This document shows, piece by piece, positions 52,225 to 61,709 of a stretch of DNA of 64,000 nt (position 1 is the first letter of the stretch; each line of letters starts with the position of its first letter). The notes below the pieces were generated by a model that saw nothing but the letters and a program-made list of their open reading frames with translations, was not told the DNA's origin and made no database searches. The stretch lies in NCBI GenBank assembly GCA_001028025.1, contig LDAQ01000015.1, positions 79,422-143,421 on the forward strand. The letters run 5' to 3'. The DNA is from Faecalicatena fissicatena (GTDB lineage Bacteria > Bacillota > Clostridia > Lachnospirales > Lachnospiraceae). Made by a program: the position numbers and the translations under genes.

Positions 52225-55083
52225 ATGGAAAGGATTTTAGAAATAGATATTGAGACGTACAGCGATGTGGATTTGATAAAGTGCGGGGTTTACGCTTATG
52301 CGGACAGCCCTGCTTTTGAAGTCCTGCTGTTTGCCTATTCCTTTGACGGAGGGGAGACTCAGGTGGTAGATTTGGCACAGGGTGAGGAACTGCCGGGAGA
52401 AGTGGTGGAGGCTGTGTTTGATAAAGGTATTATGAAGACGGCTTTCAATGCCAACTTTGAACGCACCTGTCTTTCTAAGCATTTCGGGAGATATCTTTAT
52501 CCGGAAAGTTGGCATTGCAGCGAGGTACAGGCGGCTATGCTTGCACTGCCCCGGTCTTTGGAGGAAGTTGGGACTGTGCTTGGGCTGGAACAGCAGAAGA
52601 TGAAGGAAGGGAAAGATTTAATCCGGTATTTTTGTGTGCCATGCAAGCCTACGAAAGCCAACGGTGGGAGGACACGGAACCTGCCCTGCCATGCACCGGA
52701 GAAGTGGGAACTGTTTAAGGCTTACTGTATCCGGGACGTGGATGTGGAGAAGGGGATACGGAGGAAGCTTCAGCATTTTCCGATTTCTGAAAGTGAGATG
52801 GAGTTGTATTGCCTGGACCAGAAGATCAATGACCGGGGCGTGCTTGTGGACAGGAAATTAGTACAACAGGCGGTGTCCTGCGACTTACTGTATAAGAATG
52901 TCGTGACCAAGCGGGCGTATGAACTGACCGGGCTGGAGAATCCCAATTCCGTGGCGCAGATAAAATCATGGCTGGGAGAACAGGGGATGGAGATTGACAG
53001 TCTTTCAAAGAAAGCGGTAGGGGATTTGATTCAGGAAACAAACGGGGAAGTGGAGGAACTTTTGAAACTACGGCTCCTGATGGCGAAAACGTCCGTGAAA
53101 AAGTATGAAGCCATGGAGAGAAGCGTGTGTACGGATGGACGGGTGCATGGACTGCTGCAGTTTTACGGGGCGAACAGAACCGGGCGGTGGTGTCTGACAG
53201 GAGACCATGAGGTCCTGACTTTTGATGGCTGGAAGAGGCTTGACGAGTGGAAGGGCGGAGTGGTTGCCTGCTGGCATCCAAACGGGGAGGTTGTAAGCTT
53301 TCAAAAAGCGGAGCAGGTAGAGTTTCATTATGAAGGACTGATGTATGAGTACAATGATAAAAGAATCAGCCAGATAAGCACTCCGGATCACAAGATGTAT
53401 GTCAAGAGAAGGTATGGTGGGGCATGGCGGGAAGATATTGTTGAAAACATGCAGGTATACCGGCCAAGTATCCCGTTTACGGGAGTCCGTAGGACAGCGT
53501 CAGGAATGGAACATGAAAGGCTGCGTGTCATGGTGATGGTGCAGGCAGACGGGCATTATACCGAAGATGGCACTATACGCCTACAATTTAAGAAAAAGCG
53601 GAAGATTGACAGATGCAAGCATTTATTACGCAGGGCATCTATTCCCTTTATCATGAGGGACAATGCCAAAACAGGCGTGGGGACATTTACGGTTGCTTCC
53701 CGTGATGTACCTTTATGGCTCCGGATTTTTAAGAGTAAGCTGTATGGGGCATGGCTTTTTGATGAAAGTGCTGATGTGTTTTTTGATGAACTGCCCCATT
53801 GGGATGGATACCACAGTGCTGCAAATAGCATCCAGTACAGCACCTGTTGTAAACAGAATGCAGATATGGTTCAGGCTTTTGCCCACATCAGCGGCAGGTG
53901 TGCAGTTATTAGGGTGAAAAAACGTTCAGAGGAACATCCGAATTGGAAAGATTCTTATGTGGTGGATATCTGGATGACACCTGGAAACTGCCATGAAATA
54001 CGGAGCAAGGCGGAAGTATCAGTATATTCCGGAAAAGTTTATTGTGCAGTCACCCGGACCGGGTATTTTCTGGTTAGGAGAAATGGGAGAGTCTGGATAA
54101 CAGGAAATTCGGGGCGTTTAGTGCAGGTGCAGAATCTGCCCCAGAACTATATCCTGGATTTAGAGCTTGCACGGAGCCTTGTGAAACAGGGGCGGTTTGA
54201 GGACGTGGAGTTGCTTTATGATTCCACGCCAAATGTGCTATCTGAACTTATCCGTACTGCCTTTATTCCGAAACCAGGCTGTCGTTTTGTTGTGGCGGAT
54301 TTTTCTGCGATTGAGGCGAGGGTGCTGGCGTGGCTGTCCGGGGAGAAGTGGAGGCTGGATGTGTTTGCCTCCCATGGGAGAATCTATGAGGCTTCGGCAT
54401 CTGCCATGTTCCATGTGCCGATAGAGGAAGTGACGAAAGGCTCACCGCTCCGGCAGAAAGGGAAGATTTCAGAGCTGGCGTTGGGTTACGGTGGCTCTGT
54501 AGGTGCGCTGACTTCCATGGGCGCTTTGGATATGGGGCTGTCAGAGGAAGAACTGCCGCCTTTGGTATCTGCGTGGAGAAAAGCAAATCCCCATATCACG
54601 CAGTTCTGGTGGGATGTGGATGCGGCGGCAGTAAAGACAGTGACTGAGAAAAAGAAAACGAGGGTAGGGAAGATTACTATTGAATATAAGAGTGGGATTC
54701 TGTTTGTGGAGTTGCCGTCCGGAAGGAGATTATCTTATGTGAAGCCCAGAATGGCGCTGAACAAGTTTGGCAGGAACGGGCTGACCTATGAGGGGATTGC
54801 GGAAAACAAGAAATGGAGCCGGATTGAGACTTACGGTCCGAAGCTGGTGGAGAATATTATACAAGGGACGGCAAGGGATTTATTGGGAGAGGCCATGCTC
54901 CAGGTGGAGGAAAAGGGCTATCCCATTGTCATGCACTGCCATGATGAGATCATAGCGGAGGTGCCGGATGGGACTGGCTCCGTGGAGGAGATGTGTGCGG
55001 TCATGGCGGTGCAGCCGGAGTGGGCGGAAGGGCTTCCGCTCAGGGCAGACGGCTATGAGTGCGCTTTTTATAAAAAGGAATAG
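52225..55083 (+). CDS. Phage family-A DNA polymerase containing an intein
   Basis: A 952-residue precursor. N-terminal 3'-5' exonuclease-type domain with DIETYSD (Asp8, Glu10). The polymerase domain has VVADFSAIEARVLAWL (motif A) and MHCHDEIIAEVP (motif C). Between GRW and SGRLVQVQNLPQNY an intein of 306 residues (323-628) is inserted in the conserved template/fingers-side motif. Removing it gives a 646-residue enzyme, the usual length for this phage polymerase group. AAAGGAGTCCTGCC precedes the ATG. It copies phage DNA together with the VapE and DUF2815 proteins. Confidence 0.93.
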   Translation: MERILEIDIETYSDVDLIKCGVYAYADSPAFEVLLFAYSFDGGETQVVDLAQGEELPGEVVEAVFDKGIMKTAFNANFERTCLSKHFGRYLYPESWHCSEVQAAMLALPRSLEEVGTVLGLEQQKMKEGKDLIRYFCVPCKPTKANGGRTRNLPCHAPEKWELFKAYCIRDVDVEKGIRRKLQHFPISESEMELYCLDQKINDRGVLVDRKLVQQAVSCDLLYKNVVTKRAYELTGLENPNSVAQIKSWLGEQGMEIDSLSKKAVGDLIQETNGEVEELLKLRLLMAKTSVKKYEAMERSVCTDGRVHGLLQFYGANRTGRWCLTGDHEVLTFDGWKRLDEWKGGVVACWHPNGEVVSFQKAEQVEFHYEGLMYEYNDKRISQISTPDHKMYVKRRYGGAWREDIVENMQVYRPSIPFTGVRRTASGMEHERLRVMVMVQADGHYTEDGTIRLQFKKKRKIDRCKHLLRRASIPFIMRDNAKTGVGTFTVASRDVPLWLRIFKSKLYGAWLFDESADVFFDELPHWDGYHSAANSIQYSTCCKQNADMVQAFAHISGRCAVIRVKKRSEEHPNWKDSYVVDIWMTPGNCHEIRSKAEVSVYSGKVYCAVTRTGYFLVRRNGRVWITGNSGRLVQVQNLPQNYILDLELARSLVKQGRFEDVELLYDSTPNVLSELIRTAFIPKPGCRFVVADFSAIEARVLAWLSGEKWRLDVFASHGRIYEASASAMFHVPIEEVTKGSPLRQKGKISELALGYGGSVGALTSMGALDMGLSEEELPPLVSAWRKANPHITQFWWDVDAAAVKTVTEKKKTRVGKITIEYKSGILFVELPSGRRLSYVKPRMALNKFGRNGLTYEGIAENKKWSRIETYGPKLVENIIQGTARDLLGEAMLQVEEKGYPIVMHCHDEIIAEVPDGTGSVEEMCAVMAVQPEWAEGLPLRADGYECAFYKKE
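53191..54108 (+). other. Intein with LAGLIDADG-like region within the DNA polymerase
   Basis: It starts with Cys323 in CLTGDHEVLTFDGWKRL (block A) and has the B-block TPDHKMY. A LAGLIDADG-like segment, VMVMVQADGHY, lies in the middle. The end is GYFLVRRNGRVWITGN (blocks F/G), followed by Ser as the first C-extein residue. The penultimate residue is Gly instead of the usual His. The reading frame is open throughout. Homing endonuclease activity is uncertain because only one clear LAGLIDADG-type block is visible. Confidence 0.92.
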
Positions 55084-55096
55084 GAGGCAGGGGAAC

Positions 55097-57463
55097 ATGA
55101 AGCTGTTTATTTCAACAGGGAATTCACGGATGGAGAAGCGGTGGAACGGAAGGGAGATGGAACTGGAGGAATTTATCGGACGCATTTCTACGACCATCCG
55201 CACTTCGGATACGGTGGAACAGTACCGGAAGCTGTCCAAGGTGAAACAGGATGACATCAAGGACGTGGGAGGCTTTGTGCTGGGGAAACTGAAAGGCGGC
55301 AGGAGGAAGAAGGACTGCGTGGTGTTTCGGTCTGCCTTGACGCTGGACATGGATTATGCCACAGCCGATATCCCGGAGCAGATTGAGATGTTCTTTGACT
55401 TCCGATGCCTCATTTACTCCACCCATAAACACACGCCGGAGAGACCAAGGCTGCGGCTGATTCTTCCGTTGTCCAGAACGGTATCGCCGGATGAGTATAT
55501 GGCGGTGGGGAGGAAGGTGGCGGAGGACATCGGAATGGAACTGTTTGATGATACCACTTATGAACCATCCCGTTTAATGTATTGGCCGTCCACCTCTGCG
55601 GACGGGGAATTTGTGTTCCGGGATATTGAGGGGGAAGTCCTGAACCCGGATAAGGTGCTGGCACGCTATCAGGACTGGCGGGATTCTTCGGAATGGCCGG
55701 TGAGCAGCCGCCAGCAGGCCGTGGTGCAGAGAGAGATGAAGAGGCAGGCGGACCCGCTTGTAAAAGATGGTGTGATTGGAGCATTCTGCCGGGCTTATGG
55801 TATTGAGGACGCTGTTAATATGTTTCTGCCGGAGGTTTATCAGCCAAGTGCGATGCCTGGCAGGTTCGATTATATCCCTGCGGATTCCCAGGCAGGGGTG
55901 GTGGTCTATGAGGGGAAGTTTGCCTATTCCCACCATGCCACGGACCCGGCCTGTGGGAAGCTGATGAACGCCTTTGACATGGTGAGGATTCACAGGTTCG
56001 GGGAACTGGACAACAGGGCATCCGAGGATACGGACGCTGTGAAGCTGCCGTCTTTTAAGGCGATGAGTGAGTTCGCCGTGGCTGATGAGAAGGTAAAACG
56101 GCAGTTGATGAAGGAGCGGGAATTATCGGCGCATACGGAGTTTTCACAGGAAGAATGGCAGTCTGCACTGGAACTGGACCGGCAGGGAAGGGTAAAGGAT
56201 ACATTGGACAATTTGGTACTTGCCATTGGTAATGATGGAAAATTACAGTCCATTGCGTTCAATCTTCACCGGGACGGCATTGATGCAGGGAAAGGTCTGC
56301 CATGGAAGCAGATTAAGCCTGGATGGAACGATTCTGATTTTGCATCTTTGAAAGTGTACCTGAACAAAGGCTATGGTGTATATTCCCCATCCAAGACAAA
56401 GGATGCACTGTTGGCGGTGGCTTCCGAGCGGGCATACCATCCGGTGAAAGAATATCTGGATAAACTGCCGGCCTGGGACGGGGTGAAGCGGATGGATATG
56501 CTGCTCACGGACTATTTAGGGGCGGAGGATTCGGAGTATACGAGGGCGGTTATCCGTAAAACGCTGACGGCGGCAGTTGCAAGGATTTACCAGCCGGGAA
56601 CAAAGTTTGACAGTGTTCTGATTCTGAACGGTTCCCAGGGGATTGGGAAGTCCACGCTGTTTGCGAAGCTGGCAGGGGCGTGGTTTTCGGACAGCCTGAC
56701 GCTTACGGATATGCGGGATAAGTCCGGGCCGGAGAAGCTGCAGGGGTATTGGATTCTGGAGCTGGGCGAGCTGGCAGGGATGAAGAAAACGGATGTGGAG
56801 ACCGTGAAGTCCTTTTTGTCCCGTGTGGATGACAAGTACCGTGCAAGCTATGGCCTGAATGTGGAAAGCCATCCGAGACAGTGCGTGATTGTGGGAAGCA
56901 CCAATACGGAGAGTGGGTTTTTGAGAGATATTACGGGAAACCGGAGATTCTGGCCGGTGCGGGTGAACGGGCAGAGCGTGAAGAAACCGTGGCAGATAAC
57001 CACAGAGGAAGTGACACAGATTTGGGCGGAGGCAGCCGTAGCTTATAGGGCTGGGGAAAAGCTGTTTCTGGAAGGGGATGTGGCGGCAATGGCAGCTTCG
57101 GAGCAGGCGGAAGCCATGGAGACGGATGACCGGGAAGGTCTGGTCAGGACGTATCTGGATACCCTTCTGCCGGAGAATTGGGAGACCATGGGGTTATATG
57201 ACAGAAGGAATTTCCTGAATGGCAGTGAGTTTGGAGGAGAAGAGAGGAATGGAAATGTACAGCGGACTACGGTCTGCAACATGGAAATCTGGTGTGAGTG
57301 TTTTGGCAGGGAGTCCGCTGCGCTGAAAAAGATTGATTCCTATGAAATCAGTGGCATCATGCGCAAGATTGAAGACTGGGGCAAGTATGCAAGAACCAAA
57401 AACGGGATGCTGACGTTTCCGATTTATGGAAAGCAGCGGGCATATGTCCGGGAACAAGAATGA
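55097..57463 (+). CDS. VapE-type phage primase/helicase
   Basis: A 788-residue protein. An N-terminal primase-like region (about 1-190; VVFRSALTLDMDYATADIP; RPRLRLILPLSR) is followed by the VapE-type P-loop helicase domain: SQGIGKSTLFAKLAG (about 512-526), WILELGELAGMKKTDVETVKSFLSR and TNTESGFLRDITGNRRFWPV. It belongs to the phage replication module behind the polymerase. GAGGCAGGGGAAC precedes the ATG; a longer reading upstream overlaps the polymerase gene and has no site. Confidence 0.88.
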   Translation: MKLFISTGNSRMEKRWNGREMELEEFIGRISTTIRTSDTVEQYRKLSKVKQDDIKDVGGFVLGKLKGGRRKKDCVVFRSALTLDMDYATADIPEQIEMFFDFRCLIYSTHKHTPERPRLRLILPLSRTVSPDEYMAVGRKVAEDIGMELFDDTTYEPSRLMYWPSTSADGEFVFRDIEGEVLNPDKVLARYQDWRDSSEWPVSSRQQAVVQREMKRQADPLVKDGVIGAFCRAYGIEDAVNMFLPEVYQPSAMPGRFDYIPADSQAGVVVYEGKFAYSHHATDPACGKLMNAFDMVRIHRFGELDNRASEDTDAVKLPSFKAMSEFAVADEKVKRQLMKERELSAHTEFSQEEWQSALELDRQGRVKDTLDNLVLAIGNDGKLQSIAFNLHRDGIDAGKGLPWKQIKPGWNDSDFASLKVYLNKGYGVYSPSKTKDALLAVASERAYHPVKEYLDKLPAWDGVKRMDMLLTDYLGAEDSEYTRAVIRKTLTAAVARIYQPGTKFDSVLILNGSQGIGKSTLFAKLAGAWFSDSLTLTDMRDKSGPEKLQGYWILELGELAGMKKTDVETVKSFLSRVDDKYRASYGLNVESHPRQCVIVGSTNTESGFLRDITGNRRFWPVRVNGQSVKKPWQITTEEVTQIWAEAAVAYRAGEKLFLEGDVAAMAASEQAEAMETDDREGLVRTYLDTLLPENWETMGLYDRRNFLNGSEFGGEERNGNVQRTTVCNMEIWCECFGRESAALKKIDSYEISGIMRKIEDWGKYARTKNGMLTFPIYGKQRAYVREQE

Positions 57464-57743
57464 AAATCTGGTTCCGTCCGGCAGCAGGAGAGAAATATGG
57501 CGGGAGCCGGAACAACCGGAACGAAACCAGACTTGTTTTTTTGGATGGTTCCGGGAAGAAAAACAGGAAAATCAAGGCTCCGGCGGTGCCATGGAACAAG
57601 GGAACAGGAAATCCTTAATGGGGTATGGTAATTAAGTAAAAAGAGTATCTTGTGTATGTGTTATATGCGCGTATAGGGAATATAGGGATTTTTGTTCTTC
57701 TTGTTTTTCTGGTTCCCGAAGAGGAAAAGGAGGTGTTGGGGGC

Positions 57744-58025
57744 ATGATAGAAAATGTGATTGAAAGACAGCTTGCCAGGGCTGTAAAAAAGATGGGAGGC
57801 ATGGCGGTGAAGTTTGTGTCCCCTGGGTTGGATGGGGTGCCGGACAGAATTGTTTTGCTGCCGGATAAGAGGGTTGCCTTTGTGGAGTTGAAAGCTCCGG
57901 GAAAGAAGCTGAGAGCTTTACAGGAAAAACGGAAGCGGCAGTTGGAGGCATTGGGTTTTCCGGTTTATGTGATAGACGGGGTGGAGCAGATTGGAGGTGT
58001 GCTGGATGAAATATGTGCCACATGA
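57744..58025 (+). CDS. VRR-NUC domain nuclease
   Basis: A 93-residue protein consisting only of a VRR-NUC fold: GLDGVPDRIVLLPDKRVAFVELKAPG gives the catalytic D and E-x-K, then LRALQEKRKRQLEALGFPVYVID. Such minimal enzymes cleave structured DNA such as Holliday junctions and sit beside the SNF2 helicase in many prophages. AAAAGGAGGTGTTGGGGGC precedes the ATG. It overlaps the helicase gene by 20 bases. Confidence 0.9.
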   Translation: MIENVIERQLARAVKKMGGMAVKFVSPGLDGVPDRIVLLPDKRVAFVELKAPGKKLRALQEKRKRQLEALGFPVYVIDGVEQIGGVLDEICAT

Positions 58026-59373
58026 GTATCAGGAGTACGCAAAGGAATTTATTGTGAACCAGAATGTCAGTGCTTTATTTTTGGACTGCGGTTTGGGGAA
58101 GACGGTGATTACCTTGACCGCCATATGGGAACTGATATTGGACTATTTTGAAATTCGCAGGGTTCTTGTGATTGCACCGCTCCGGGTGGCGAGGGATACC
58201 TGGCCGGGGGAACTGGAAAAGTGGGAACACCTGCAGGGGATTGTGATGTCAGCAGTTCTTGGTTCGGAGAAAGAGCGGATAATGGCACTGAATCGGAGAG
58301 CCAATGTGTATGTCATTAACCGGGAAAATATGGAATGGCTAGTGGGGCATTGCCAATGGGAGTTTGACATGGTGGTGCTTGATGAATTGTCCTCTTTTAA
58401 ATCCCACAGGGCAAAGCGGTTTAAGGCGTTAAAAAAAGTCCGCCCGATGGTGAAGCGGATTGTGGGGCTAACAGGGACCCCGGCACCGAATGGGTTGATT
58501 GATCTGTGGGCAGAGATTGGGATTCTGGATATGGGGCAGAGGCTTGGGCGTTTTATAGGTGGATACCGGGAACGGTTTTTTGTACCGGATAAGCGGAGCA
58601 GGGAGATGGTTTACTCTTATAAGCCGAGGGAAGGGGCAGAAGAAGTGATTTACGGCTTAATCTCCGATATCTGCATCAGCATGAGAGCGGTGGATTATCT
58701 GGAGATGCCGGACTGCATTTATAACCGGGTAGAGGATGCCATGAGTGAGAAGGAGATGGAATTATACCGGAGGCTGGAGAGGGATATGCTGCTGCCTTAT
58801 GAGGACGGTGACATTGATGCGGTGAATGCCGCCGGGCTGTCCAACAAGCTGATGCAGATGGCGAATGGGGCTGTCTACGATGAGAACGGAACGGTAAAGC
58901 ATATCCATGACCGGAAGCTGGAAACTCTGGAAGATTTGGTGGAAGCAGCAAATGGGAAACCAGTATTGATTGCCTATTGGTATCAGCATGACCTGGCAAG
59001 AATCCGGGAGAGGATTGGGGCGGTGGAACTGGACAGTGCAGACGATTTCCGAAAGTGGAATGCAGGGGAAATCCCGGTGGCAGTCATCCATCCGGCCTCT
59101 GCCGGGCATGGGCTGAACCTGCAGGCTGGAGGCTCCACATTAATCTGGTTCGGGTTGACCTGGTCCTTGGAATTGTACCAGCAGATGAACGCAAGGTTAT
59201 GGCGGCAGGGACAGAAGGAAACGGTGGTCATCCATCATCTGATTGCAAAGGATACACTGGATGAGCGGGTGATGGAGGCGCTGGAGAAGAAGGACTGCGG
59301 ACAGTCGGAGCTGGTGGATGCGGTGAGAGCGAGGATGGGAGGTTGTAGCCATGACAGCAGGAGAGATGTTTAA
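58006..59373 (+). CDS. SNF2-family DEAD/DEAH helicase
   Basis: A 455-residue phage helicase. Walker A LDCGLGKTVITLT near 26-38, DELSSFKS (motif II), GLTGTPAPNG (motif III) and the C-terminal HPASAGHGLNLQAGG with QQMNARLWRQGQ (motif VI) are all intact. It is likely a branch-migration or replication partner of VRR-NUC, which is encoded just upstream with an overlapping end. TTGGAGGTGTGCTGG precedes the ATG; a longer reading upstream lies inside the VRR-NUC gene. Confidence 0.9.
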   Translation: MKYVPHEYQEYAKEFIVNQNVSALFLDCGLGKTVITLTAIWELILDYFEIRRVLVIAPLRVARDTWPGELEKWEHLQGIVMSAVLGSEKERIMALNRRANVYVINRENMEWLVGHCQWEFDMVVLDELSSFKSHRAKRFKALKKVRPMVKRIVGLTGTPAPNGLIDLWAEIGILDMGQRLGRFIGGYRERFFVPDKRSREMVYSYKPREGAEEVIYGLISDICISMRAVDYLEMPDCIYNRVEDAMSEKEMELYRRLERDMLLPYEDGDIDAVNAAGLSNKLMQMANGAVYDENGTVKHIHDRKLETLEDLVEAANGKPVLIAYWYQHDLARIRERIGAVELDSADDFRKWNAGEIPVAVIHPASAGHGLNLQAGGSTLIWFGLTWSLELYQQMNARLWRQGQKETVVIHHLIAKDTLDERVMEALEKKDCGQSELVDAVRARMGGCSHDSRRDV

Positions 59374-59836
59374 GGAGTACCGGAAAATGAAACAGGAGTG
59401 CCTTGTGTTGGAATTCCGGATGCGGCATTTTGAGGGAGTGCCGTACACGGATGTGATAGAGAGTATGAATTATGCAAGACCCCAGGGGGAACGGGTGCAG
59501 ACCAGCGGGATATCTGATAAAACAGGAAAGACAGCCATCCATTACCGCCGGGTAAAAGAGGGGATGGATGATGACTGGTATGATTCCCTGTTTCAAAGAT
59601 ACGAATACCTGCAGGAAGAAATCATGTTCTTTGAATATGCCGTTACGCAGTTAAGCGGGAGGCTGGCGGAGTTTGTAAAGGATTTGGTTATGGACAGGAT
59701 GGCATGGGAGGAACTGATGATTAAGTACCGTGTCAGCCATTCCATGATAGGGAAATACCGGAAGAAGGCAGAAAGGGAACTGAATTGCTTTTATGAATTC
59801 CGTGAGAAACAGACGGAAAATTATCTTTTGAGCTGA
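59351..59836 (+). CDS. DUF1492/ArpU-like phage transcriptional regulator
   Basis: A 161-residue protein of the DUF1492/ArpU-like group. The C-terminal HTH resembles sigma region 4 (MAWEELMIKYRVSHSMIGKYRKKAERELN). The N-terminal helices are typical of the family. Such proteins switch on late phage genes. It overlaps the helicase gene by 23 bases. The 190 bases downstream contain TTGATT and a possible late promoter before the HNH gene. Confidence 0.8.
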   Translation: MTAGEMFKEYRKMKQECLVLEFRMRHFEGVPYTDVIESMNYARPQGERVQTSGISDKTGKTAIHYRRVKEGMDDDWYDSLFQRYEYLQEEIMFFEYAVTQLSGRLAEFVKDLVMDRMAWEELMIKYRVSHSMIGKYRKKAERELNCFYEFREKQTENYLLS

Positions 59837-60028
59837 TGGTAGACTATTGGTAGACAAAGTGTAGCGAAAGAGTTGATTGAATTGAACAGATTCCTGTGTT
59901 ATCCTTAAACTGCGAAGAACTGTAAGAAGCTCTGTGGAGGAATCCATGGGGCTTTTTCTTTTGCCTTCGCATGGGGCAGGGGCTTTATCCTTTCACCCTG
60001 CCCGTTACATAGGAAAGGAGGTGGCGCT

Positions 60029-60382
60029 GTGCCGATGAAACCGAAGAAGCCCTGTAAGCATCCGGGGTGTCCGGGACTGACTTCCGGGAAATATTGTGAA
60101 GAACACGAGGCATTGCACAGGGGAGACCGTGCCACGTCAACCGGGCGTGGGTATGACAGCCGGTGGCGCAGAGCAAGGAGCAGGTTCCTGAAAGCACATC
60201 CGCTGTGTGTCCGGTGCCAGGAACAGGGCAGGCTGGTGAAGGCTTCTGTGGTAGACCATATCGTACCGCACCGTGGGGATGAGAAGCTGTTCTGGGATGA
60301 GTCCAACTGGCAGGCACTGTGTAAGAACTGCCATGACAGCAAGACGATGACCGAGGACAGGTATCAGGAGTATAGATATTAA
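60029..60382 (+). CDS. HNH endonuclease
   Basis: A 117-residue HNH nuclease. Zinc-binding CxxC pairs flank the core VDHIVPHRGDEKLFWDESNWQALCKNCHDSK, with the HNH residues in DHIVP and NCHDSK. In siphophages this gene usually sits just before the terminase genes and assists DNA packaging. It starts at GTG preceded by AAAGGAGGTGGCGCT. No terminase gene follows directly here; other genes intervene. Confidence 0.92.
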   Translation: MPMKPKKPCKHPGCPGLTSGKYCEEHEALHRGDRATSTGRGYDSRWRRARSRFLKAHPLCVRCQEQGRLVKASVVDHIVPHRGDEKLFWDESNWQALCKNCHDSKTMTEDRYQEYRY

Positions 60383-60530
60383 TGTTGTACATTTTTCCGT
60401 GGATTTTACTGCATGGGGAGGGGGAGTGAAAATCTCCAGAACCCTGGCCCCAGAAACCGATGCCCCCCTTAACGTGAATTTTCGCAGAAATTAGCAGGGG
60501 GGATAGGAAATATCGTATTATCCATACATA

Positions 60531-60597
60531 AATGCAGGATTTTCAAGGCTTTTTCCGTATGAAAGCCAGATGGAAGTTGTGAAAATCCTGCATTTTT
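60531..60597 (+). terminator. Long hairpin, probable terminator after HNH gene
   Basis: AATGCAGGATTTTCA pairs exactly with TGAAAATCCTGCATT. An inner GGCTTT...AAAGCC hairpin lies in the loop, and TTT follows. The whole structure is about 65 bases long and lies 150 bases after the HNH stop. Confidence 0.6.
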
Positions 60598-60658
60598 GGG
60601 GCTGAAAAGCGCCTTGAAATGGTGATTTTCGGCTCTTTTTCTATTGGAGGGCAGGAGG

Positions 60659-60886
60659 ATGACGGATAAACAGACGGCACTGTTAGAGGAAATGCGAATG
60701 CAGGGGAAAGGTTATAAGGCCATTGCCTCTGCTGTGGGGCTGTCCCGCGATATTGTGAGGAATTATTGTAAGGCAAAGGGCATGGAAGGCTATGGGGAGA
60801 CTGTAGCTCTGAATATGCCGAGAAGATCGGCAGATGTAGAAACGGATAGGACTTCCCAAATAAATATGGGAAGGAAGGATGCATGA
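60659..60886 (+). CDS. Small HTH protein
   Basis: A 75-residue protein with a resolvase/sigma-4-like HTH in residues 3-38 (KQTALLEEMRMQGKGYKAIASAVGLSRDIVRNYCKAKG) and a polar tail. GGAGG eight bases before the ATG supports the start; a longer reading would translate it. It overlaps the following PAPS-reductase-like gene by eight bases, so the two are coupled. It probably regulates this part of the phage operon. Confidence 0.7.
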   Translation: MTDKQTALLEEMRMQGKGYKAIASAVGLSRDIVRNYCKAKGMEGYGETVALNMPRRSADVETDRTSQINMGRKDA

Positions 60887-61664
60887 GGCTGACAGAAAGG
60901 ATAAGCTTTATGTGGCATCTCTTTCCGGCGGAAAGGATTCCACGGCAATGGTGCTCCGGCTCATTGAGGAGAACCGGCCGCTGGATTTGATTCTGTTTTG
61001 TGATACCGGACTGGAATTTCCCCAGATGTATGAGCATGTGAAGAAGGTGGCCCAGTCTGTCCCGGTTCCGGTAGTGTGGCTGAAAGAGGAGAAGGGATTT
61101 GAGTATTATTTCCTGCATCACAGGCCAAAGCGGAAGAACCAAAACCTTGCAGATAAGGCAGGGTTCAGCTGGGCAGGTCCCCGGAACCGCTGGTGTACGG
61201 CTGTGTTGAAGACCAGAGTGATTAACCGCTATTTGTCAGATCTTAAAAAAGAGTATGAGATCGTGCAGTATATCGGGATTGCGGCAGATGAGCCGAAAAG
61301 AGTCAGGGAATTTTATTATCCGCTGGTGGAGTGGGGGATGACGGAAAAGGGCTGTCTGGAATACTGCTATGAAAGAGGGTATGACTGGGGCGGGCTGTAT
61401 GAACTGTTTAGGCGTGTGTCCTGCTGGTGCTGCCCGTTGCAGCCGTTGGAAGAACTGAGGGTGCTGCGCAGACATTTCCCCGAGCTGTGGGAACAGCTTC
61501 TGGAATGGGAGTCAAAGACATGGAGAAATTTCAGGTCGGATTACTCTGTGGAAGATTTGGATATCCGGTTCCGGTTTGAAGAAGAAAGGATGCAGGATGG
61601 GAAAAAGATAAGGGGGAAGGCGTTTTCCCAGGAATTAAAGAAACGATTGGGCAGACACGGGTGA
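60879..61664 (+). CDS. PAPS reductase-family (adenylyl-activating) phage protein
   Basis: A 261-residue protein of the PP-loop superfamily: SGGKDST at 16-22, FCDTGLEFPQMYEHV, and WAGPRNRWCTAVLKTRVI. Conserved cysteines in the RWC and SCWCCPLQ segments resemble those that hold an iron-sulfur cluster in DndC-like and related enzymes. Phage members are usually linked to nucleic-acid modification rather than sulfate assimilation. It is followed 45 bases later by a radical SAM gene and then a DNA methyltransferase, which supports a modification role. The exact reaction is unknown. Confidence 0.8.
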   Translation: MHEADRKDKLYVASLSGGKDSTAMVLRLIEENRPLDLILFCDTGLEFPQMYEHVKKVAQSVPVPVVWLKEEKGFEYYFLHHRPKRKNQNLADKAGFSWAGPRNRWCTAVLKTRVINRYLSDLKKEYEIVQYIGIAADEPKRVREFYYPLVEWGMTEKGCLEYCYERGYDWGGLYELFRRVSCWCCPLQPLEELRVLRRHFPELWEQLLEWESKTWRNFRSDYSVEDLDIRFRFEEERMQDGKKIRGKAFSQELKKRLGRHG

Positions 61665-61709
61665 CCGTGTTTTTTTGATGCCGTGACAAAACGTAACAGG
61701 GAGGTATGG

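Noticed and set aside
57426..57635. Two overlapping short open frames (from 57,426/57,444 and from 57,460) after VapE
   Set aside because: One has an ATGA overlap with VapE, but neither has a good ribosome-binding site or known family. Which, if either, is translated cannot be decided.
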